A DNA stretch of 64,000 nucleotides from Gymnodinialimonas sp. 202GB13-11 (GTDB taxonomy: Bacteria; Pseudomonadota; Alphaproteobacteria; Rhodobacterales; Rhodobacteraceae): the NCBI RefSeq assembly GCF_040932485.1, contig NZ_JBFRBH010000001.1:744001-808000 (forward strand), written 5' to 3'. The position numbers were made by a program, and so were the translations under genes. Each line of letters starts with the position of its first letter. The stretch's first letter is position 1. Under the pieces are notes generated by a model that was not told where the DNA came from, ran no database searches, and saw only the letters and a list, made by a program, of their open reading frames with translations. Positions 1-9,021 of this stretch are shown here, in pieces.

Positions 1-1928
1 AGCACTTGCGCGAAAAGCAGGCGATGCTGGACTTCGATAAGCTCGGGCTGTGCGTCGGCAGCGGCATAGCGGGCGGTCAGACCGTCCCAAAGGCCGGTGC
101 GTTTGCCCTTTTCGTCGTAGCTGTAGAAGCCCGCATTGGCCTTGCGCCCGAGGCGGCCTTCCTCTTCCATCCAGAAGATCAGCTCATCCGTGGTGTCGTC
201 GTAGTTCGGATCGCCCGCCTTGGTGGCGCGCGCGATCTTTGCGCCGAGGTCGATGGAGGTTTCATCGGTCAGCTGTAGGGGCCCCAGCGGCATACCAACC
301 AGCTTAGCGGCATTCTCGATCAGCGCGGGCGCGACGCCTTCCTGCACCATGCGGACACCTTCGTTGACGTAGGGCAGGATGCAGCGGTTGGCGTAGAAGA
401 AGCGCTCGTCATTGACGACGATGGGCGTCTTGCGGATCTGGCGGACGAAATCGAGGGCTTTGGCGACCGCGATGTCGCCCGTCTCTTTGCCCTTGATGAT
501 TTCAACCAGAAGCATCTTGTCGACGGGGCTGAAGAAGTGGATGCCGATGAATTGCTCAGGCCGCGTGGAGGCCTTGGCGAGCATGGTGATCGGCAGGGTG
601 GAGGTGTTGGTGGCGAAGATGCCGTCTTGGTTCATCACGGCTTCGGTCTTGGCAGTGACTTCGGCCTTCACCTTCGGGTCTTCGAACACGGCCTCAACGA
701 TCAGATCGCAGCCTTGCAGAGCTTCGTAATCGGTGGTGGCGGTGATCTGGCCCAGAACCTTGGCCTTCTTCTCTTCCGTGACCTTGCCGCGCTTCATGCC
801 CTTGTCGAGCAGGCCCTCGGAATAGGCTTTGCCCTTGTCGGCGCTCTCTTGGGCGGCGTCGATCAGGACCACTTCGATCCCCGCCAGCGCAGAGACATAG
901 GCGATGCCGGCACCCATCATGCCCGCGCCAAGGATGCCGACTTTCTTGACGGTCTGGTCAGCGACGTCGGGGCGGTTCGCGCCTTTCTCCAACGCTTCCT
1001 TGTTGAGGAAGAGGGAGCGGATCATCGCGGAAGACGAGGGGTTCAACAGGACTTGCGTGAAGTAGCGCGCCTCGATCTTCAGCGCGGTGTCGAAATCGAC
1101 GAGCGCCCCTTCGTAGATGGAGGACAGAAGCGCCTTGGCCGCCGGGTAGACGCCCTTGGTCTTGCCGTGGATCATCGCCGAGGCGCCCACGAAGGTCATG
1201 AAGCCCGCGGGGTGGTAGGGGGCGCCGCCGGGCATTTTGTAGCCCTTGGCGTCCCAGGGTTTGACGATGTCGGCGGGGGGCGCGTTCAGAACCCATTCTT
1301 TCGCTTTGGCGAGCAGCTCATCCGCCGGGACAACTTCATCAACCAGGGACGCAGACTTGGCTTTCTTGGGGTCCAGCATCCGGCCTTCGAGCAACACGGG
1401 GGCCGCGGCCATCGCGCCGACCATGCGGGAATAGCGGGTCGTGCCGCCCGCGCCGGGGAAGAGGCCCACGAGGATTTCAGGCAGGCCGATCTTGGCCTTG
1501 GGATTGTCGGCCATCACGCGGTGGTGGCAGGCCAGCGCGATCTCCGTCCCGATGCCCGCGCAGGTACCGGGCAGGGCGCAGGCGATGGGCTTGCCGCCTT
1601 TGTTCGTCTTCGGCTCCATCCCGGCGCGTTCGATTTTGCGCAGGATGCGGTGGCCGTTCATGATGAAGTCAAACAGGCCCTGGGCCGGGTTGTCGCCGGA
1701 CTCTTCGCGGATCGAAGCCAAGACGTTGAGGTCCATGCCACCGGCGAAATCCTTCTTGCCGGAGGTAATCACGATGCCCTTCACTGCGTCGTCGGCCAAA
1801 GCCTGATCAATCAGGTCTTCGCAGGTCGAAAAAGCCTCACGATTGAGAACATTCATGGACTTTCCGGGAACGTCCCAGGTGACAACCGCGACGCCATCGT
1901 CGTGCACTTCCATGGTGAAATCGGTCAT
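1..1928 (-). CDS. fadJ: Multifunctional enoyl-CoA hydratase / 3-hydroxyacyl-CoA dehydrogenase (FadJ-type), C-terminus off the left edge
   Basis: This is the trifunctional-type alpha subunit of fatty-acid beta-oxidation: it hydrates enoyl-CoA and oxidises 3-hydroxyacyl-CoA with NAD in the cytoplasm. About 642 residues are visible. Residues 1-300 look like the crotonase domain. A Rossmann dinucleotide site (GILGAGMMGAG) starts near residue 331, followed by the catalytic-type segment IGIHFFSPV. The stop codon lies beyond the window edge; relatives are roughly 700-730 residues. The ATG at 1928 overlaps the stop of the preceding 325-residue gene (ATGA), and the thiolase lies just upstream of that, so thiolase and hydratase/dehydrogenase form one operon. 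FadB and FadJ cannot be separated by eye. Confidence 0.93.
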   Translation of the reverse strand, partial: MTDFTMEVHDDGVAVVTWDVPGKSMNVLNREAFSTCEDLIDQALADDAVKGIVITSGKKDFAGGMDLNVLASIREESGDNPAQGLFDFIMNGHRILRKIERAGMEPKTNKGGKPIACALPGTCAGIGTEIALACHHRVMADNPKAKIGLPEILVGLFPGAGGTTRYSRMVGAMAAAPVLLEGRMLDPKKAKSASLVDEVVPADELLAKAKEWVLNAPPADIVKPWDAKGYKMPGGAPYHPAGFMTFVGASAMIHGKTKGVYPAAKALLSSIYEGALVDFDTALKIEARYFTQVLLNPSSSAMIRSLFLNKEALEKGANRPDVADQTVKKVGILGAGMMGAGIAYVSALAGIEVVLIDAAQESADKGKAYSEGLLDKGMKRGKVTEEKKAKVLGQITATTDYEALQGCDLIVEAVFEDPKVKAEVTAKTEAVMNQDGIFATNTSTLPITMLAKASTRPEQFIGIHFFSPVDKMLLVEIIKGKETGDIAVAKALDFVRQIRKTPIVVNDERFFYANRCILPYVNEGVRMVQEGVAPALIENAAKLVGMPLGPLQLTDETSIDLGAKIARATKAGDPNYDDTTDELIFWMEEEGRLGRKANAGFYSYDEKGKRTGLWDGLTARYAAADAQPELIEVQHRLLFAQV

Positions 1929-2902
1929 GGCTTGTTCATCCTCTTCTGAATTTCGGACATTGTCGGCAGGTGCGACGACGGTTTGAATTCCGCCTCTGGC
2001 GGCGCGTCATCGCTAGACAATGAATTGGTGACTGAACTGCATTTCCAACGGCCCTCGGTCAGGGTCAGGATCATGCGGCTTTTGACGGGGCCGAAGGCGG
2101 GCGCATCGCTGCCTTCGAAGGTTGTTTCGTGGTATCCGCAGATGCGGTCGGCCGAGATGAAATCGGCAGAAGTGATTGCCCGGTGCACGCCACCTTTTTC
2201 ACCAATTGGCAGATCGAGCATGGCGTCGAAGAAAGCGCGCATGTCAGCCGGTTCGTTGAAAACCCTGTCGGTTGCGTCGTAGTGCGCCTCGAGCGGGTAT
2301 TGGAACTGGCTCGACCAGCCGTCGAAGTTCGCCGCGTTCTGGTGTTTGTTCAACACATCCAGAAACGCACGATAAAGGGGTTCGGCGTTAGAATGGGCCA
2401 CGCGGATGTCACCTTGTGTGCCTTGCCACGTTTCGGCGAAACTGCCGGGCTTGGATTTCACGGACCCCAGCGGGAAGCGCAAATTCTCAAGCTCGTGCTC
2501 TGCCTCGATCACTTTCCATACGCCGTCGCCCGTATCGCGCAGAAACATGTGACTTTGGTAGCTCGGTAGGATCGAGGTGGCGTCCCGCAGGACGTATGTT
2601 TCGTGCCATCCTTCGATAAGCGTTTCGGACAGCTGGCGCGCCTGTTTTACCAGCCGGATGTAGTTGGTGACGCCATGGCCGTTGAGGCTTTCGGAGTGCT
2701 GGCGGGTGTCGTTCAGCATGTCCTGCCGTGTTTCGATCAGCGTCTCACCTGTGCGGGTACGGATCAACAGAGGCAACGCGAAGTAGTTGATACATTCCTC
2801 GATATTGCCGACGAACAGCAGGTCCGACACGCAATCAAGGTGATCTTGATAGATACTTGCGGCCCGGTCGAGCGCGCCATCATTGGCGAAGGCCGCGCTC
2901 AT
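1925..2902 (-). CDS. Hypothetical protein with two NTF2-like repeats
   Basis: A soluble 325-residue protein with no signal peptide or membrane segment. I read it as two copies of an NTF2/SnoaL-like fold: residues about 15-145 and 165-295 share the pattern of an early YF/FQYPL strand, a middle DM..F helix and a late strand pair (HMFLRDTGDGVWKV versus RMILTLTEGRWKC). Its function is unknown. It sits between thiolase (60 bases upstream) and the FadJ-type gene (4-base overlap), so it is cotranscribed with beta-oxidation genes. No conserved catalytic motif is obvious. The NTF2-like assignment is an inference from the strand pattern. Confidence 0.75.
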   Translation of the reverse strand: MSAAFANDGALDRAASIYQDHLDCVSDLLFVGNIEECINYFALPLLIRTRTGETLIETRQDMLNDTRQHSESLNGHGVTNYIRLVKQARQLSETLIEGWHETYVLRDATSILPSYQSHMFLRDTGDGVWKVIEAEHELENLRFPLGSVKSKPGSFAETWQGTQGDIRVAHSNAEPLYRAFLDVLNKHQNAANFDGWSSQFQYPLEAHYDATDRVFNEPADMRAFFDAMLDLPIGEKGGVHRAITSADFISADRICGYHETTFEGSDAPAFGPVKSRMILTLTEGRWKCSSVTNSLSSDDAPPEAEFKPSSHLPTMSEIQKRMNKP

Positions 2903-2962
2903 TGCGCGGGCCCGGCGAACCGGGCTCCCTGCCAGATATGAAGCGTAGACCGGACCATTGGT

Positions 2963-4174
2963 TTATACGCGTTCGAGGATCGTGGCCGACCCCATACCAG
3001 CAGCGACGCAAAGCGTGGCGAGACCGATTTCCTTGTCCGCGCGCTCCATCTCATCAAGCAGTGTGCCGAGGATCATCGCGCCGGTGGCCCCAAGCGGGTG
3101 GCCCATCGCGATGGCACCGCCATTGACGTTGACCTTGTCGTGGTCGGCATCAAAGGCCTGCATGAAGCGTAGCACGACGGAGGCGAAGGCCTCGTTGACC
3201 TCGAACAGGTCGATGTCGCTGAAGCTCATGCCCGTCTCGGCCAGGATCTTCTCGGTCACGGGCACGGGGCCGGTGAGGTTGATGGTAGGATCGGTGCCGA
3301 TCTTGGTGTTGGCCTTGATGCGCGCGCGGGGCGTGAGGCCCCATTTCTCGCCAAAGTCCTTGTTGCCGATCAGGATCGCGGCGGAGCCGTCCACGATGCC
3401 CGAGGAGTTTCCGGCGTGGTGGATGTGGTTGATCGCCTCAAGATGGGGGTATTTCATCAGCGCCACGGTGTCGAAGCCGGGCATGATCTCGCCCATTTCC
3501 TTGAAGGCGGGCTTAAGGGAGCCGAGCGACTGCATGTCAGTCTGCGGGCGCATGTATTCGTCGTGGTCCAGAATGGTCAGGCCGTTTTGGTCTTTCACGG
3601 CGATGACAGAGCGGTCGAAGCGATTGTCATCCCAAGCGGCCTTGGCGCGGCGCTGGCTTTCCACGGCATATTCATCGGCCTGATCCCGGTTGAAACCGTA
3701 CTCGGTGGCGATGATGTCGGCGGAGATGCCCTGGGGCACAAAGTAGCTGTCCATGGCAAGCTGAGGGTCCACGGCCATCGCCGCCCCGTCCGAGCCCATG
3801 GCGACGCGGCCCATCATCTCGACCCCGCCTGCGATATAGCCGTCGCCCGCGCCGCCCTTCACCTGGTTGGCGGCAAGGTTCACGGCCTCTAGCCCGGAGG
3901 CGCAGAAGCGGTTGATGGCGAGGCCGGGGATCGACTCGTCGAGGTCGGATGCCAGAACCGCCGCGCGGGCAAGGCAGCCGCCTTGTTCCATGACCTGGGT
4001 GACGTTGCCCCAGATCACGTCCTCAACTGCGTGGCCTTCGAGACCGTTGCGCTCTTTCAGCGTGTTTAGCGTGAAAGCCGAGAGGCGCGCGGCAGTGACT
4101 TCGTGAAGGGAGCCGTCCTTGCGGCCTTTGCCACGGGGGGTACGGATGGCGTCGTAGATATATGCGTCGGTCAT
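2963..4174 (-). CDS. fadA: Acetyl-CoA C-acyltransferase (thiolase)
   Basis: Thiolase catalysing the last, thiolytic step of beta-oxidation and releasing acetyl-CoA. At 403 residues it has the normal family length. Catalytic residues are visible: the nucleophilic Cys91 in RFCASGLEAV, His359 in GGAIAMGHPLGATG and Cys389 in CVAAGMGS. It is the first gene of a minus-strand operon continuing into the NTF2-like gene and the FadJ-type gene. The ATG is preceded by an AGGACTC-type ribosome site. A 14-base motif at 4274-4287 upstream closely matches a candidate MerR operator at 9022-9035. FadA and other degradative thiolases (for example PhaA-like) are not fully separable, but the FadJ neighbour favours FadA. 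Confidence 0.95.
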   Translation of the reverse strand: MTDAYIYDAIRTPRGKGRKDGSLHEVTAARLSAFTLNTLKERNGLEGHAVEDVIWGNVTQVMEQGGCLARAAVLASDLDESIPGLAINRFCASGLEAVNLAANQVKGGAGDGYIAGGVEMMGRVAMGSDGAAMAVDPQLAMDSYFVPQGISADIIATEYGFNRDQADEYAVESQRRAKAAWDDNRFDRSVIAVKDQNGLTILDHDEYMRPQTDMQSLGSLKPAFKEMGEIMPGFDTVALMKYPHLEAINHIHHAGNSSGIVDGSAAILIGNKDFGEKWGLTPRARIKANTKIGTDPTINLTGPVPVTEKILAETGMSFSDIDLFEVNEAFASVVLRFMQAFDADHDKVNVNGGAIAMGHPLGATGAMILGTLLDEMERADKEIGLATLCVAAGMGSATILERV

Positions 4175-4273
4175 GAGAGTCCTCCGAGTGTCACCGCCGC
4201 GCGGGACGCGGTGTTATCCTAGACATGGGCGTTTTGGGCCCTACAGCGCAAGCGCCTGAGCGACCCCGTGACG

Positions 4274-4287
4274 TGACGTTTTGGTAA
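4274..4287 (-). promoter_or_regulatory. Candidate MerR operator upstream of thiolase operon
   Basis: On the plus strand this reads TGACGTTTTGGTAA, which matches 12 of 14 positions of TGACGTTTACGTAA at 9022-9035 in front of the first merR gene. It lies about 100 bases upstream of the thiolase start. The assignment to the MerR regulator is an inference from the shared motif and shared pathway. Confidence 0.4.
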
Positions 4288-4296
4288 ACTTGCGCG

Positions 4297-4863
4297 TTAC
4301 CCGCAGGAGGGGGCGCAATCACACCCGCCGCATCCGCCATCGCAGGATGGCGCCGAGCAATCCAACCCGCCGAGGTCACAGCCGCCGCCATCGGGCGCGC
4401 CGTCGGGGGCAGGGGTCGCAAATTTATCCGGTGTTGGCGCAGGCTGTGCGTCTGGACTGGAGGAGGACGCACAGAAAGCGGGCAAGGCGAGGGCCGGCAA
4501 GCACCCGGGCGCCGCGCAGTCGCAGGCATCACACGCCGCGTCCTGTCGGTTCTGCTTGCGGCGCTTACGACCCCACGGGCCACGGTTGGGGCGTCCATCC
4601 TCGCCGGAGCCGTCCTCAGGATCACGTTCGTTGCACACGGCACAATTCGCATGAAGGGTAAGTGAGGCTTGCTTGCAATCTCGCAGGCGTTGGCGGATCA
4701 GTGGTATCGCGGCCCAAAGACCATGGTCGCGGATTGCGAATTTCGCATGGCCGGAACAGCCCGTCCCGCCGTGCAGGACGGAATGCGCGCAGCGCCAGCC
4801 TTTGCGCGGCGAGATCCAGCGTTGATAGCCCCAGATGGCTCCTAGTGCGATTTGGCTGACCAT
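4297..4863 (-). CDS. yidD: YidD-like membrane protein insertion factor with Cys-rich C-terminal tail
   Basis: The N-terminal 75 residues follow the YidD pattern: an amphipathic start, GYQRWISPRKG, a Cys (RCAHSV), the CSGHAKFAI segment that replaces the usual CSxYA block, and a downstream DC motif. YidD proteins assist YidC-dependent insertion of inner-membrane proteins. Beyond the domain there is a basic linker (residues about 95-110), a Pro/Ala-rich stretch and a tail with about eleven cysteines ending in repeated CGGC/CDC motifs. Canonical YidD is about 70-90 residues, so this 188-residue form is extended. It lies 76 bases after the GST gene on the same strand. The ATG at 4863 leaves the whole domain intact. 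Confidence 0.65.
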   Translation of the reverse strand: MVSQIALGAIWGYQRWISPRKGWRCAHSVLHGGTGCSGHAKFAIRDHGLWAAIPLIRQRLRDCKQASLTLHANCAVCNERDPEDGSGEDGRPNRGPWGRKRRKQNRQDAACDACDCAAPGCLPALALPAFCASSSSPDAQPAPTPDKFATPAPDGAPDGGGCDLGGLDCSAPSCDGGCGGCDCAPSCG

Positions 4864-4939
4864 TATGCCCGTTCCCCATTTTCCCTACTTTGCAAAGGGA
4901 TGGCCGGGGAAACCAGCAAAAATATGGCGCCTGCGGGGA

Positions 4940-5566
4940 TCACGCCAAGGCGCGTTGCATCAGATCGTAGGGGTGTTTCCAGCCCGGTGTGTCGCTGATC
5001 CGCGTCAGCCAAGCGTCGATGGCGGGATAGTCTGCACGAGCGAAGGTGAAGGGTTCTTCATAGAACAGGTAGCCTGCGCAGGAGATGTCGGCGCAGGTGA
5101 GCGCATCGCCGACCAGCCAGTCGCGCTCGCTGAGTTCACCTTCAAGCACGGCCAAGGCAGCCTTTAGGCGACCGGCCATGAAACCATTGACGTCGGCGTT
5201 GCGCTTTTCTTCGGGCAGGAAGTTCATCATGAAGCGCAGCGGCCCGGCCATGCCGGAGACCTTTTGATTGTCAAAGATCGTCCAACGGAGGATTTCGCGC
5301 CGAAGCTCTGGGTGTCCGCCGCCCAGTTTGCCGGTCGTCTCCATGACCCAATCCTGAATAACGCCAGATTGGGTCAGGATGGTGCCATCCGCATCAAGAA
5401 CCGGAACCTCGCCCATCGGGTTGATCGCTTTGAATTCGGCCGAGCGGGCCTCGCCCTTGAAGAAGTCGACGAACCGCGGCGTCCAATGGACCCCGGCCAA
5501 TTCCAGAGCGAGCGCCGCCTTGTAGGCATTTCCGGACTCACCAAAGCAGTAAAGTGTGTTGGTCAT
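4940..5566 (-). CDS. Glutathione S-transferase family protein
   Basis: A 208-residue cytosolic GST. The thioredoxin-like N-domain contains LYCFGESGNAYKAALAL (the active region, Ser/Cys type), the cis-Pro site is in MGEVPVLDADG, and the all-helical C-domain carries the N-capping box ALTCADISCAGYLFYEE. It likely conjugates or reduces electrophiles with glutathione; the substrate cannot be told. The start at 5566 is chosen because a strong AAGGGGGGAAC ribosome site precedes it; an in-frame ATG 11 codons upstream has none. It follows the small gene at 5772-5984 with a 205-base gap and precedes the YidD-like gene. Confidence 0.9.
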   Translation of the reverse strand: MTNTLYCFGESGNAYKAALALELAGVHWTPRFVDFFKGEARSAEFKAINPMGEVPVLDADGTILTQSGVIQDWVMETTGKLGGGHPELRREILRWTIFDNQKVSGMAGPLRFMMNFLPEEKRNADVNGFMAGRLKAALAVLEGELSERDWLVGDALTCADISCAGYLFYEEPFTFARADYPAIDAWLTRISDTPGWKHPYDLMQRALA

Positions 5567-5771
5567 GTTCCCCCCTTGAGATGGCTCCGTGAGGGCCAAA
5601 CGTTTCGACGGCTTTTTCGCGGTAACCTTTTGTTAAGGTTAACGAACGAGAATTGCCGTGCGGCGTCAGTTGCAGAGCTGGCGACCCAAAAGGTGAAGGC
5701 GTCGCATTGGCTATGTTCCCCCGATGGACCCCGGGGGCGGGTAGTGAATGCGGCGCCGATCCGCTTGGGCC

Positions 5772-5984
5772 TTAGCGTTTGCGCGCGTCGATCTCGGAAT
5801 TGAACAGGCGCAGGCGCGCGATGAATTTCTCTTCGTTGATGACGCTGCCCCAGTGCTCGAACAGGAAGCTGAGGAATTCGCCCTCGTCCAGGCCCGCCTC
5901 CTTTGCAAGGCTCCGCAATTTGCGAAAGCCGTCTTCGGACATGGCGATGTTTGGGCGGCGCGTCAGGCGCAGGCGTTTGGGCAT
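5772..5984 (-). CDS. Small conserved hypothetical protein, 70 aa
   Basis: A basic, helical, soluble 70-residue protein: a positively charged start (MPKRLRLTRRPNIAM), then an amphipathic LRSLAKEAGLDEGEFLSFLFEHW segment. Its ATG overlaps the stop of the upstream secreted-protein gene (ATGA), arguing for genuine coupled translation. No family recognised. The N-terminus could suit a nucleic-acid or DNA-binding ribbon-helix type protein, but this is speculative. It is the last gene of the acyl-CoA dehydrogenase operon. Confidence 0.65.
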   Translation of the reverse strand: MPKRLRLTRRPNIAMSEDGFRKLRSLAKEAGLDEGEFLSFLFEHWGSVINEEKFIARLRLFNSEIDARKR

Positions 5985-6535
5985 CAGTCGAGAACCTCCA
6001 TCGAGCCAAAGGGGAAGTCGACACTGCCGAATTCCGGGTAGGCTTGGCGCAGGATGCTTGTCTGTTGCGTGCTGTCAACGCGGATTAGATACCAAGCCTC
6101 ATCCTCGTTCAGCAGAAGGGTGGTGGTGTTTGATCGGATGCGGCCAGATCCGGGCTGGGTCATGACGGTCTGCGTTGGTACGAGCGCGTAGGTCAAACCG
6201 GTAGACGTCTCGCCCCATGTCGCGCCCTGCAAATCCATGCCGAAGCTTTCGAATGTCATTTGAGACATCATCGCCGTCATCTGGGTTTCCAATTGGGCGA
6301 CCAGAGTGTCTGCCGGAATACCCGATTGCGTGGCGATGGTGTTCAGAATGCGTGGGGGCATCGCTGTGAGCAGGGCAGAATACTCGCCCGCCTGAAAAGC
6401 CGCCTCGAACTGTTCGATAGCAACACGGGCTTCGGCAATGTCTTGTCCGGTTTGCGCTGTCACCGGAAGGGTGGGTGTGATGCCGATTGCGAAGGCGAGA
6501 AGCAGGCCCCGGATCGGGCGGAGGCGTTTGTGCAT
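5984..6535 (-). CDS. Secreted hypothetical protein, 183 aa
   Basis: A signal peptide is clear: a charged n-region (MHKRLRPIR), a hydrophobic core (GLLLAFAIGITPTL) and an AQT cleavage region near residue 28, so the mature protein is periplasmic. The mature part looks like a small alpha+beta domain with AFQAGEYSALLTAMPPRIL and a beta-rich C-terminal half ending in FPFGSMEVLD. No named family recognised. It lies one base after the small membrane protein at 6537 and overlaps the following 70-residue gene, so it belongs to the acyl-CoA dehydrogenase operon. Confidence 0.8.
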   Translation of the reverse strand: MHKRLRPIRGLLLAFAIGITPTLPVTAQTGQDIAEARVAIEQFEAAFQAGEYSALLTAMPPRILNTIATQSGIPADTLVAQLETQMTAMMSQMTFESFGMDLQGATWGETSTGLTYALVPTQTVMTQPGSGRIRSNTTTLLLNEDEAWYLIRVDSTQQTSILRQAYPEFGSVDFPFGSMEVLD

Positions 6536-6536
6536 C

Positions 6537-6743
6537 TTATTCCTTTCGGACGAAGCGAGAGGCGATGATGATCAATATCCCGATAACACACAAGGCAAGT
6601 GCCGGCTCAAGCGGGCCAGTGCTGCGTTCACTTGAGGAAACGGCGATTTCGCTCAGTTGATCCATTAAGCGGCTTGCGGACCAAAAAAGGCCCGCGACGA
6701 GTGTCGCGAGCCCTATCCAAAGACATGTGCGGCGCACGTTCAT
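6537..6743 (-). CDS. Small two-TM membrane protein, 68 aa
   Basis: It has two hydrophobic segments, residues about 6-22 (LWIGLATLVAGLFW) and 49-63 (ALALCVIGILIIIAS), joined by a polar Ser-rich loop, and a basic C-terminus. Inner-membrane location is likely; the function is unknown. The start at 6743 overlaps the stop of the acyl-CoA dehydrogenase gene (ATGA); the same frame is open further upstream but runs inside that gene, so the short form is preferred. Confidence 0.65.
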   Translation of the reverse strand: MNVRRTCLWIGLATLVAGLFWSASRLMDQLSEIAVSSSERSTGPLEPALALCVIGILIIIASRFVRKE

Positions 6744-8518
6744 CAGAAGTTGGCGGCTTCCAGTGCCATGACATCTTCGCCGCCAGCCTGAATGCGGGCA
6801 AGGTGCGTCGCCGTCATCGGAAGGGTGCGGTTCATGTAGAACCGGCCCGTGGCCAGCTTGGTGTTGTGGAAGTCGGGGTCGGTCGTGCCGCCTGCTAATG
6901 CTTCCAACGAGGCCTTTGCCATCATGCCCCACATAAGACCCAGGCAAGTGTGCCCGAACAGGTGCATGAAGTCGTAGCTGCCCGAAAGCGCGTTGTTGGG
7001 GTTCTTCATGCCTTCCTGCATGAAGTACATGCCCGCGGCCTGCAGATCCTTCGACGCGCGCTTGAGCGGCTCGATGAACTCGGCCATGCCCTCAATCTCA
7101 GCCTTCTCTTTGCAGAAGCTTTTGACCAGATCGAAGAACGCCATGACGTGCTTGCCGCCATCCTGCGCGAGCTTGCGACCCACCAGATCCAGCGCCTGAA
7201 CGCCGTTTGCGCCTTCATAGATCATCGCGATACGGGCATCGCGGGTGAACTGCGACATGCCCCATTCTTCGATATAGCCGTGCCCGCCATAGACCTGCTG
7301 CGCCTGCACGGTCATGTCGTAGCCCTTGTCGGTCAGGAAGCCCTTGATCACGGGCGTTAGCAGCGACACGAGGCCATCGGCATCCGCATCTTCCGAACGG
7401 TGTGCGCGGTCGATGAGCGTGGAGCCCCACAGAAGGAAGGCGCGGCCCCCTTCGGCAAAGCTTTTCTGCTCCATCAGGTTTCGCCGGATGTCGGGGTGCA
7501 CGATCAGCGGATCAGCGGGGCCATCAGGGTTCTTCACGCCGGTTACGTCGCGGCCTTGAAGGCGGTCCTTCGCGTATTCGAGTGCGTTCTGGAACGCGAT
7601 CTCGGCCTGTGCGAGGCCCTGCATGCCGACGCCAAGGCGAGCTTCATTCATCATCGTGAACATGGCGCGCATGCCTTTATGCTCTTCGCCGAGCAGGTAG
7701 CCGGTCGCCTCGTCATAGTTCATCACGCAGGTGGAGTTGCCGTGAATGCCCATCTTTTCTTCGATCTTGCCACAGCTGACGCCGTTGCGCGCGCCAAGCG
7801 AGCCGTCCTCGTTCACAAGGAACTTCGGTACGATGAAGAGCGACACGCCTTTGATGCCCTCAGGCCCGCCCACGATTTTGCCAAGCACGAGGTGGACAAT
7901 GTTGTCGGACATGTCGTGCTCACCGGCGGAAATGAAGATTTTCTGGCCGGAAATCTTGTAGCTGCCGTCGCCCTGCGGTTCCGCCTTGGTGCGCATTAGG
8001 CCCAGATCGGTGCCGCAGTGGGGCTCCGTCAGGTTCATGGTGCCGGTCCATTCGCACGAGATCATCTTTGGAAGGTAGGTGTCTTTCTGTTGATCGGTGC
8101 CGTGGGCCAGGATTGCGGAGGCCGCGCCGTGGGTCAGACCGTGATACATTGTGAACGCCTGGTTGGCGGACGAGAACATCTCACCCGTTGCCGTGTTCAT
8201 CACGTAAGGCAGGCCCATGCCGCCATACTGCTCGGGCATGTCGATGCCGGGCCAACCGCCTTCGCGGGTCTCGTCAAAGGCCGCTTTAAAGCCCGTTGGC
8301 GTACGAACCACGCCGTTTTCCATCGTGCAACCTTCGGTGTCGCCCACAACGTTCAGCGGTGCCAGAACTTCGGAGGCAATCTTGCCGGCCTCGCCAAGGA
8401 TCGCGGTCGTGAAATCTCGGTCTAGATCACTGTAGCCGGGGATGTTGTCCTGCTCGATCTTGAGAACGTCGTGGAGGATAAACTCCATGTCTTTCGTGGG
8501 GGCGGTGTAGCTCGGCAT
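6743..8518 (-). CDS. Acyl-CoA dehydrogenase, DmdC-like long family
   Basis: A flavin acyl-CoA dehydrogenase of 591 residues, longer than the usual 380-400 because of a C-terminal extension, as in the DmdC (3-methylmercaptopropionyl-CoA dehydrogenase) family common in roseobacters. Visible features are the FAD/substrate segment [19 protein letters not shown], the [16 protein letters not shown] block and the catalytic-Glu region [16 protein letters not shown]. Members act on methylthiopropionyl-CoA or on fatty acyl-CoA; sequence reading alone cannot decide. Neighbours are fatty-acid beta-oxidation genes and a MerR regulator 35 bases upstream, which favours a general beta-oxidation role. It heads an overlapping run of three small genes. 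Confidence 0.92.
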   Translation of the reverse strand: MPSYTAPTKDMEFILHDVLKIEQDNIPGYSDLDRDFTTAILGEAGKIASEVLAPLNVVGDTEGCTMENGVVRTPTGFKAAFDETREGGWPGIDMPEQYGGMGLPYVMNTATGEMFSSANQAFTMYHGLTHGAASAILAHGTDQQKDTYLPKMISCEWTGTMNLTEPHCGTDLGLMRTKAEPQGDGSYKISGQKIFISAGEHDMSDNIVHLVLGKIVGGPEGIKGVSLFIVPKFLVNEDGSLGARNGVSCGKIEEKMGIHGNSTCVMNYDEATGYLLGEEHKGMRAMFTMMNEARLGVGMQGLAQAEIAFQNALEYAKDRLQGRDVTGVKNPDGPADPLIVHPDIRRNLMEQKSFAEGGRAFLLWGSTLIDRAHRSEDADADGLVSLLTPVIKGFLTDKGYDMTVQAQQVYGGHGYIEEWGMSQFTRDARIAMIYEGANGVQALDLVGRKLAQDGGKHVMAFFDLVKSFCKEKAEIEGMAEFIEPLKRASKDLQAAGMYFMQEGMKNPNNALSGSYDFMHLFGHTCLGLMWGMMAKASLEALAGGTTDPDFHNTKLATGRFYMNRTLPMTATHLARIQAGGEDVMALEAANF

Positions 8519-8553
8519 GTTTTTATCCTCCCGAAGGGTGGTCTTTGGTGTTG

Positions 8554-8943
8554 TCAGGCGGCGGGTTTGTTGCTGGAGAGCATATCGCCCACCAACTGCA
8601 TCTGGTTGCGCAACTCGTCGATCGCTTCGTCGAGTTCGGCGCGCTGGCGTTCCATATCGGACAGACGCTCCTGCGCTATGTCGAGGGTCTGGCTCAGCTG
8701 TGTCTGCTGACTGTCATCGACGTAGTAGAGGTCGAGGAGCTGGCGGATCTCCTCCAAGCTGAAGCCAAAGCGCTTGCCGCGCAGGATCAGCTTGAGACGC
8801 GCGCGGTCACGGCGTGTGAACAGACGGCGCTGGCCGTCACGGATGGGGAACAGCAGTTCCTTGGATTCGTAGAAACGCAAGGTCCGTGGGGTCACGTCAA
8901 ATGCATCACACATCTGGCGGATCGTCATAGTATCCTGGGTCAT
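8554..8943 (-). CDS. MerR family transcriptional regulator (first of two paralogues)
   Basis: It has an N-terminal MerR winged helix ([25 protein letters not shown]), the wing motif [34 protein letters not shown], and a C-terminal coiled coil (residues about 75-120) for dimerisation. There is no metal-binding Cys pair, so it is a MerR of the fatty-acid or branched-chain catabolism type rather than a metal sensor. The ATG at 8943 is favoured; ATGs at 8970 and 8988 are also in frame. It lies directly upstream of the acyl-CoA dehydrogenase and has a palindromic motif in its own upstream region, suggesting autoregulation. Confidence 0.9.
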   Translation of the reverse strand: MTQDTMTIRQMCDAFDVTPRTLRFYESKELLFPIRDGQRRLFTRRDRARLKLILRGKRFGFSLEEIRQLLDLYYVDDSQQTQLSQTLDIAQERLSDMERQRAELDEAIDELRNQMQLVGDMLSSNKPAA

Positions 8944-9021
8944 GATCAGGGTTTCCGATACATCAAACATTTCGTGTCTGGTGCCCAATTGCGAGTCGAT
9001 GCCTCACACTACAAGCGTAGA

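Noticed and set aside
537-1949. A 470-codon open frame on the plus strand opposite the FadJ-type gene
   Set aside because: Its product is low-complexity Gly/Val/His-rich and matches no family, while the opposite strand encodes a clear enzyme. It is a high-GC shadow frame.
4175-4296. A small gene or RNA between thiolase and the YidD-like gene
   Set aside because: No frame with a ribosome site and no RNA fold was evident; only the operator-like motif is supported.
5623-5641. TAACCTT-AAGGTTA hairpin as a terminator before the GST gene
   Set aside because: A seven-base AT-rich stem with no T run in either direction; kept only as an unexplained dyad.
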